DNA of 64,000 nt from Candidatus Poseidoniaceae archaeon (GTDB lineage Archaea; Thermoplasmatota; Poseidoniia; Poseidoniales; Poseidoniaceae), in the NCBI GenBank assembly GCA_949372655.1, contig CASIAI010000001.1:423510-487509 (forward strand), read 5' to 3'. Below, piece after piece: positions 58,910 through 64,000 of this stretch (position 1 is its first letter; each line of letters starts with the position of its first letter). A program made the translations under genes and the position numbers. The notes under the pieces are model-generated. The model ran no database searches. It saw only the letters and a list, made by a program, of their open reading frames with translations, and was not told the DNA's origin.

Positions 58910-60373
58910 ATGCGTAAGAATGTATTACTGCTATTGACTTTAACTTTGATTTTTGCCTTGCCCAATGTTTCTGCAGATTTCCCTCCTGAGCCTGAAGGAG
59001 ATTGGTACTTGAACGATTATGGAAATGTACTATCAGATAATGAAGAAGTTGAAATGATAAGTAAATTGATGGATGTGCATAATTCTACCGGGGCTTTAGT
59101 GAGAGTTGTTACAATTAACTCAATGTATGATTTAGGTATAGATAGGTATGACACTTATTTCGATGAAGATAATGGATACGCAAGAGAAATGTATCAACAT
59201 TATGATATGGAAGGTGGAGAAAATGAAACTATTCTAATCGCACTATCTGCGGAGGATAGGCGCTTCAAATTCGTCATGCCAGGACATTCATTGTTTGCTC
59301 AAGAGCAATCTCAAGTTGTCTTTGATGATGATGTCGCGCCATACCTAGGTGCAAATCAGTGGAATAAAGGATTGAATAATGCAATAGATGGGATTGAACC
59401 TTATGCTGCTGATGACATTACTACACTTCCTAAAATTATCTTTTGGGGGTTGTTGGTATTTGCAATTCTTTGTATTCCAGTAGTTTTTAAGAAAGCAAAG
59501 AATGATTTTAATAAGACGAATTACAATGGTGTTGAATCTAGAGTCTCTTATAATCGGCTGGTAAAAGAGTCTCTTATTCAACGCGGTGAATTAGCTCTGA
59601 ATGCTATGGACGGTTCTGAAGATTCTAAAGCAAAGTGGGAATTATTAGAAGACATCGATACGATTAAGAAATTTGACGAGCATGGTGAACAACCATTAAT
59701 TGGTTCACAAAAGAATCATTTGGCCATGGTTAGACTTACCAAGAGAGCTGATGACCTAAATATTGAAGAAGATAACATCCTCGAGTTAGAAAGTATTGAT
59801 GAAGATATTGAAAATATCAATAAACACGTTTCAACCAAAGATTCTATCGGTTTTGGAGCATATGTTTTCCCGGCAATGTTCTTCATTGTGGCAATGCTTC
59901 TGTTTAACCTTGGATTAAAGAGTGTGGGACTAAGCATTGATGAAATAATAACTAATTTCGAAACTATCAACGGTTTTTACATGATCTTAATTCCAATTCT
60001 ACTTACTACTATATTCACCCTTGCCATAACATTTGTAAAACCGCTTAAATTTGCTCTTTCAATGATCTTAGCTGCCATTCTATTCCCTAATTATGCTAGA
60101 AATATGATGATTATTTCTCCTACACTCAAGCCCATAAGCAAGACTACAAATGCCTCGGGTGCAGTTCTAATTCCCGGTTTCTTAGGCGTCACCGGTATGC
60201 TGAGTATGGATGGATTCCATGTTTTTTCAACTGGAAGAGATGAATATGGAAACGAAATGTATGATGTTCAAAGGGATTACAGTTCATCTGATAGTGGCGG
60301 AAGTAGTTGTGGCGGCGGCTGTGGCGGCGGCGGCTGTGGCGGCGGCGGCTGTGGCGGTGGCGGCGGTTTTTGA
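58910..60373 (+). CDS. TPM-domain (YgcG-like) membrane protein with Cys/Gly-rich C-terminal tail
   Basis: WYLNDYGNVLSDNEEVEMISKLMDVHNSTGALVRVVTINS...; tail SSCGGGCGGGGCGGGGCGGGGGF. Confidence 0.8.
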   Translation: MRKNVLLLLTLTLIFALPNVSADFPPEPEGDWYLNDYGNVLSDNEEVEMISKLMDVHNSTGALVRVVTINSMYDLGIDRYDTYFDEDNGYAREMYQHYDMEGGENETILIALSAEDRRFKFVMPGHSLFAQEQSQVVFDDDVAPYLGANQWNKGLNNAIDGIEPYAADDITTLPKIIFWGLLVFAILCIPVVFKKAKNDFNKTNYNGVESRVSYNRLVKESLIQRGELALNAMDGSEDSKAKWELLEDIDTIKKFDEHGEQPLIGSQKNHLAMVRLTKRADDLNIEEDNILELESIDEDIENINKHVSTKDSIGFGAYVFPAMFFIVAMLLFNLGLKSVGLSIDEIITNFETINGFYMILIPILLTTIFTLAITFVKPLKFALSMILAAILFPNYARNMMIISPTLKPISKTTNASGAVLIPGFLGVTGMLSMDGFHVFSTGRDEYGNEMYDVQRDYSSSDSGGSSCGGGCGGGGCGGGGCGGGGGF

Positions 60374-60382
60374 GGACTAGAA

Positions 60383-60976
60383 ATGGAAATATCAACATTA
60401 GAATCTCTTGATGAAGGAAAGATTCCTATAGAATCTCATCGAAGATTATTATCTTATACAGTTGGTTCTGATGATGTTGAATTACCTTTCACACTAAGAT
60501 TAGCACAAGAAAATGGTTGGCCATTGGTTTATTCTAAACGTGTCTTTGAAGAATATAAACGGTTTTGTTACATGTGCATGCACTCAAAAATAGCATGTAC
60601 TCCATCTTTAGATGTTGACCAAGCATGGCACTTACACCTAACTTATTCTCATGATTATTGGAAAAGATTCTGTCCCGAACTGCTCGGCAAACCACTTCAC
60701 CATGGTCCAACTCTTGGAGGAAACGATGAAGATATCAAATTCTTAGAACAATACAATGAAACATTGCAGTTCTACGAACAAGTATTCGGCGTTGTACCGC
60801 CAAAGGATATTTGGACAAATGCAAATATTAGATTCTCTAATACCCTCAGATTGAGGTGGGTAGATTTATCCAAAGTTTATGCAATTGAAAAGAAAAAATT
60901 ATACTGGTTGGTTCCATTGATGATTTCTTTTACTGGGATAATTACTATTTTTGGCATGAAGTTTTTAGGCACCTAG
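60383..60976 (+). CDS. Glycine-rich-domain-protein-like (GRDP/DUF1399-type) protein with C-terminal TM
   Basis: LDVDQAWHLHLTYSHDYWKRFCPELLGKPLHHGPT...FLEQYNETLQFYEQVFGVVPPKDIW. Confidence 0.7.
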   Translation: MEISTLESLDEGKIPIESHRRLLSYTVGSDDVELPFTLRLAQENGWPLVYSKRVFEEYKRFCYMCMHSKIACTPSLDVDQAWHLHLTYSHDYWKRFCPELLGKPLHHGPTLGGNDEDIKFLEQYNETLQFYEQVFGVVPPKDIWTNANIRFSNTLRLRWVDLSKVYAIEKKKLYWLVPLMISFTGIITIFGMKFLGT

Positions 60977-61027
60977 AATCGAACAAATACGGGATGCTTT
61001 AACAAAGGAGAACGATAAGCGGATTGT

Positions 61028-61690
61028 ATGCCTTTGTTAGCACAGTGGGTTAGACAGCGTCCTTGGTTGGCTGCTGGAATCGCTAGTGCTGCAGGTGGTA
61101 TCGCAGGTGTCGCTGGTACAATGGCAGCCGCTGCTAGTGCTGTAGGTGCACTAGCATGGGGTGGGGTTTCCTCTAAGTCAAGAGATAATGACCATCCACT
61201 AAGAAGAAGAATTCTAACTACCCTAGAAAAACATCCTGGCCTTTGTTACCGTGAATTGCAATCAACACTGAATGCCGCTAATGGAACTCTTCGCCATCAC
61301 CTTGATGTCTTACAATCCCGACGTAGTGTAACTGTAATGCCTGTCAATGGAAGAACCTGTTATTTTGCTGGCGCTCCTACTCAAATTGAAGTTCTAAAAG
61401 GTATATCGGTAAATGAACAAAGAGCTGCAAGGTCGCTTCCTATCGGCCTCTCTCTGGTTCAAAGACTAATCATCGAAGATATCGTAAAAGAGGGTGTCCC
61501 ACGCTCTCAGTCCGACCTAGCCAGAAGAATCGGTAGAACGAGAGCAACTGTACACTCTGCTATCAAAGTATTAAGACGAAGAGGCATACTTAGGGAAGAT
61601 AGAATCGAATTAATGCCTCATATAGACATGGACATAAAGTGGCATGGAACTCATGGTGTCGATTATGATTGGGTCGATGAGCGTCGTTGA
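61028..61690 (+). CDS. Membrane-anchored winged-helix transcriptional regulator
   Basis: N-terminal Ala/Gly-rich hydrophobic region, then two wHTH-like segments (ILTTLEKHPGLCYRELQSTLNAANGTLRHHLDVL; SQSDLARRIGRTRATVHSAIKVLRRRGIL). Confidence 0.75.
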   Translation: MPLLAQWVRQRPWLAAGIASAAGGIAGVAGTMAAAASAVGALAWGGVSSKSRDNDHPLRRRILTTLEKHPGLCYRELQSTLNAANGTLRHHLDVLQSRRSVTVMPVNGRTCYFAGAPTQIEVLKGISVNEQRAARSLPIGLSLVQRLIIEDIVKEGVPRSQSDLARRIGRTRATVHSAIKVLRRRGILREDRIELMPHIDMDIKWHGTHGVDYDWVDERR

Positions 61691-61774
61691 AATTCTACTA
61701 GAATTTTCGCCTCTTGAGAGCCAATTAATACATAGCCTTCAAAGACCTTCGCCATACCCTAATATTTGAGCAAG

Positions 61775-62890
61775 ATGTTTAGAGTTCGAATTCAAGAGGT
61801 CGCACTGCCTACCAGTGAAAGAGACCTAGATAGTTTGGTTTCCTGGTTTATTGAATCACTTTGCCTAATTAGGAAAAAAGGCGAAGAAATGGCTGACGGA
61901 GGAAAAGCCAATCCCGTTCATAGGCTTCTACGTGATTATCTATTTGCACAGCCGGAAATTGGTTGGGATGCACAAATGCTGGCTGATGAATTAGCCCTAA
62001 CCCCTGCCTCTCTAAACCATCACCTCACCCGTTTGGTTCAGGCTGGAATAATCGGCTATACCAATGAAGGCAAAGGATGGCGTCGCTACTATCTTAGGGG
62101 AGGAACAATCACCAATGCAATCGAATTATTTTCTTTACAATGCAAAACTATTGTCTCTCAAAGACTTGATTTGGTTGAAAAAATGTGGGGTCGAGAAAAT
62201 CCAAGATTAGTCCTTGAAATTCCAGAAAATGATTCACCTCCATTGACCCTTGGGATAGCTGACCATCGCCCACTAGTAAGTGATAGCGATGAGAGTGTTT
62301 TGTCTCAATGGATGGGTGATTTCGGACTTCTTGGGGAAAGACCTGGTAAGGAAATCAAAGCGGATTCTGTTTCAGCACAGTTATTCGAATTACTACTCAT
62401 AAGAAATGCCCCCCTCTCACTTGATGAAGCGGTCGAACATGTAGGTGGTCAAAAACCTCGAATTGGAAGAATCATGGAGCGCTTTCGGAGTAGTTCAATG
62501 ATTGAACGAATTCCAAGAACCGATCGTTTAGCAATCGCTCTTTGGACTGCTATGACAACTCAATACCAAAGAAGAGGAGAAGATTGGATGCTGAAGAAGG
62601 GCGGGTTTCAACGGATTTTGAATACTAAAAGACAATCTTCTGTATTGATGAAACTCAAGAAGAGTAAATTGACAATTGAAGAAGTGGAAAGTGAAATGAA
62701 AGGAATTGAACCAAAACAGCAGATGCTACTTCTAAATTTACTCGGAGGTAGACTCCCTATGGGACATAGAATGTCTGGAGAAGATGCGGTTCAGACCATC
62801 CGTAAAGTTCAGGACCAACTCGATAGAGTCCTAAGAAGAATGAGAAGAGTCGCAGAAATGCTTGAGTCAAACCTTACTGAATCACAATAA
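61775..62890 (+). CDS. Winged-helix transcriptional regulator-like protein
   Basis: WDAQMLADELALTPASLNHHLTRLVQAGIIGYTNEGKGWRRYYLR; long helical C-terminal region. Confidence 0.7.
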   Translation: MFRVRIQEVALPTSERDLDSLVSWFIESLCLIRKKGEEMADGGKANPVHRLLRDYLFAQPEIGWDAQMLADELALTPASLNHHLTRLVQAGIIGYTNEGKGWRRYYLRGGTITNAIELFSLQCKTIVSQRLDLVEKMWGRENPRLVLEIPENDSPPLTLGIADHRPLVSDSDESVLSQWMGDFGLLGERPGKEIKADSVSAQLFELLLIRNAPLSLDEAVEHVGGQKPRIGRIMERFRSSSMIERIPRTDRLAIALWTAMTTQYQRRGEDWMLKKGGFQRILNTKRQSSVLMKLKKSKLTIEEVESEMKGIEPKQQMLLLNLLGGRLPMGHRMSGEDAVQTIRKVQDQLDRVLRRMRRVAEMLESNLTESQ

Positions 62891-62931
62891 ATTGTCCAAT
62901 CCTTGAAAAACAAGATACTCAAGCATTAGAT

Positions 62932-63960
62932 GTGAGCGAGTTTATTGGAAACAAGCCTGGAGTGTGGGATGGTGAGCCACGCCCACTCTTCCTTGCCCCA
63001 ATGTCTGGAGTCACGGACCTTCCTTATCGCTTGCTTGCTAAGCAATGTGGCGCAGATGTTACGATTACAGAATTCACTAATAGTACTGCCCTAAGTAGAG
63101 AAGCAGCTGTTTCATGGAGAAAAATGGAATCTCATGAGACAGAAATACCGTTTATTCCCCAAATCTTTGGTGGAGATGCTAAAGATATGGCGACTGCTGC
63201 CGAAATGTTGGCACCAAATGCTGATTTAATCGACCTAAACTTTGGCTGCCCTGCACCTAAAGTGACCAAAATTTGTGCTGGGGCTGCGCTGATGGGAGAG
63301 CCAGATAATCTAGTTTCAATGGTCGAGGGGATAGTGGATACTGTAGATATTCCAGTCACAGCTAAGATGAGACTTGGAACTGGCTCTAAGGAACATAATG
63401 CCATGGAGATTTGCAAACGCTTGGAAGAGGTTGGAACTCAACGACTCTGCGTACATGGAAGAACTTTGAAACAGCGATACTCGGGTGAAGCAGATTGGAA
63501 TTATATCAAGAAAGTCGTTGATTCAGTCGAAGTTCCTGTTATTGCAAATGGTGATGTCGTTGATGCTAAAAGTGCTACTGAGTGCCTTAATCTCACTAAC
63601 GCGGGAGGATTAATGATAGGACGTGGAGCAATTGGAAGACCTTCGATGTTTGGTGAAATGAAAGTCGGACTCGGTTGGATGAAAGAAGAGGAATTACCTT
63701 GGGTTATTGCAAACCAAGAAAGTTGGTTTGAACTGGATGAAATAGGCAAAGCATTCGCTACCCGCAAATGGTGTTGGGACAAATATATCGAATTATCAAA
63801 ACAAACCACTGGCATTCAAGATAAATGGATGCAAAGACATGCTGTGGCATTTAGTAAAGGCTTGCCTGGTGCCAAGAAAGTTAGAGGTTTGATGCATGTA
63901 CAGCCTACGCCTGAAGACTTCGCTCAGTCGATTAGTGAATTCCTTATTGGTAGCCTCTGA
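62932..63960 (+). CDS. dus: tRNA-dihydrouridine synthase (GTG start)
   Basis: LAPMSGVTDLPYRLLAKQCGADVTITEF, DLNFGCPAPKV, TAKMRLG, VHGRTLKQRYSGEADW, VIANGDV. Confidence 0.93.
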   Translation: MSEFIGNKPGVWDGEPRPLFLAPMSGVTDLPYRLLAKQCGADVTITEFTNSTALSREAAVSWRKMESHETEIPFIPQIFGGDAKDMATAAEMLAPNADLIDLNFGCPAPKVTKICAGAALMGEPDNLVSMVEGIVDTVDIPVTAKMRLGTGSKEHNAMEICKRLEEVGTQRLCVHGRTLKQRYSGEADWNYIKKVVDSVEVPVIANGDVVDAKSATECLNLTNAGGLMIGRGAIGRPSMFGEMKVGLGWMKEEELPWVIANQESWFELDEIGKAFATRKWCWDKYIELSKQTTGIQDKWMQRHAVAFSKGLPGAKKVRGLMHVQPTPEDFAQSISEFLIGSL

Positions 63961-64000
63961 AGTAACCAACTGATAACTCTTTGATTTACCAATACCTAAG

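Overview
64 kb AT-rich, gene-dense archaeal chromosome segment. Gene content (TYW1/TYW2-type wybutosine enzymes, PhoU-type regulator, many large secreted or C-terminally anchored Asp/Asn-rich proteins, thrombospondin type-3 calcium repeats, S15 and dienelactone hydrolases) fits a marine Thermoplasmatota such as Marine Group II / Poseidoniales; that assignment is inference. I support about 55 CDS, including three microproteins absent from the supplied ORF track. I see no rRNA, no convincing tRNA, no CRISPR array and no transposase. Most interesting items: (1) an overlapping three-gene operon of an E1/ThiF-like enzyme, a JAMM/MPN+ protease and a 79-aa helical protein, with a second JAMM protein elsewhere in the window; (2) a 910-aa protein resembling CD36/LIMP-2 at both ends, divergent from an HxlR regulator with a perfect inverted repeat between them; (3) two overlapping paralogous microproteins sharing an LES-[FY]-V-x2-VMExQxYRNGI motif; (4) a giant FtsX/MacB-type permease with a pentapeptide-repeat insertion and two ATPases, one with a C-terminal zinc ribbon; (5) a ZnuA-like protein with huge His/Asp repeat insertions, divergent from a NikR-like regulator with a perfect inverted repeat between them; (6) an ABA4-like gene whose start overlaps the stop of an RND exporter; (7) a secreted cupredoxin-like ORF broken by an apparent 1-nt deletion. 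All calls come from reading the sequence; no searches were run.
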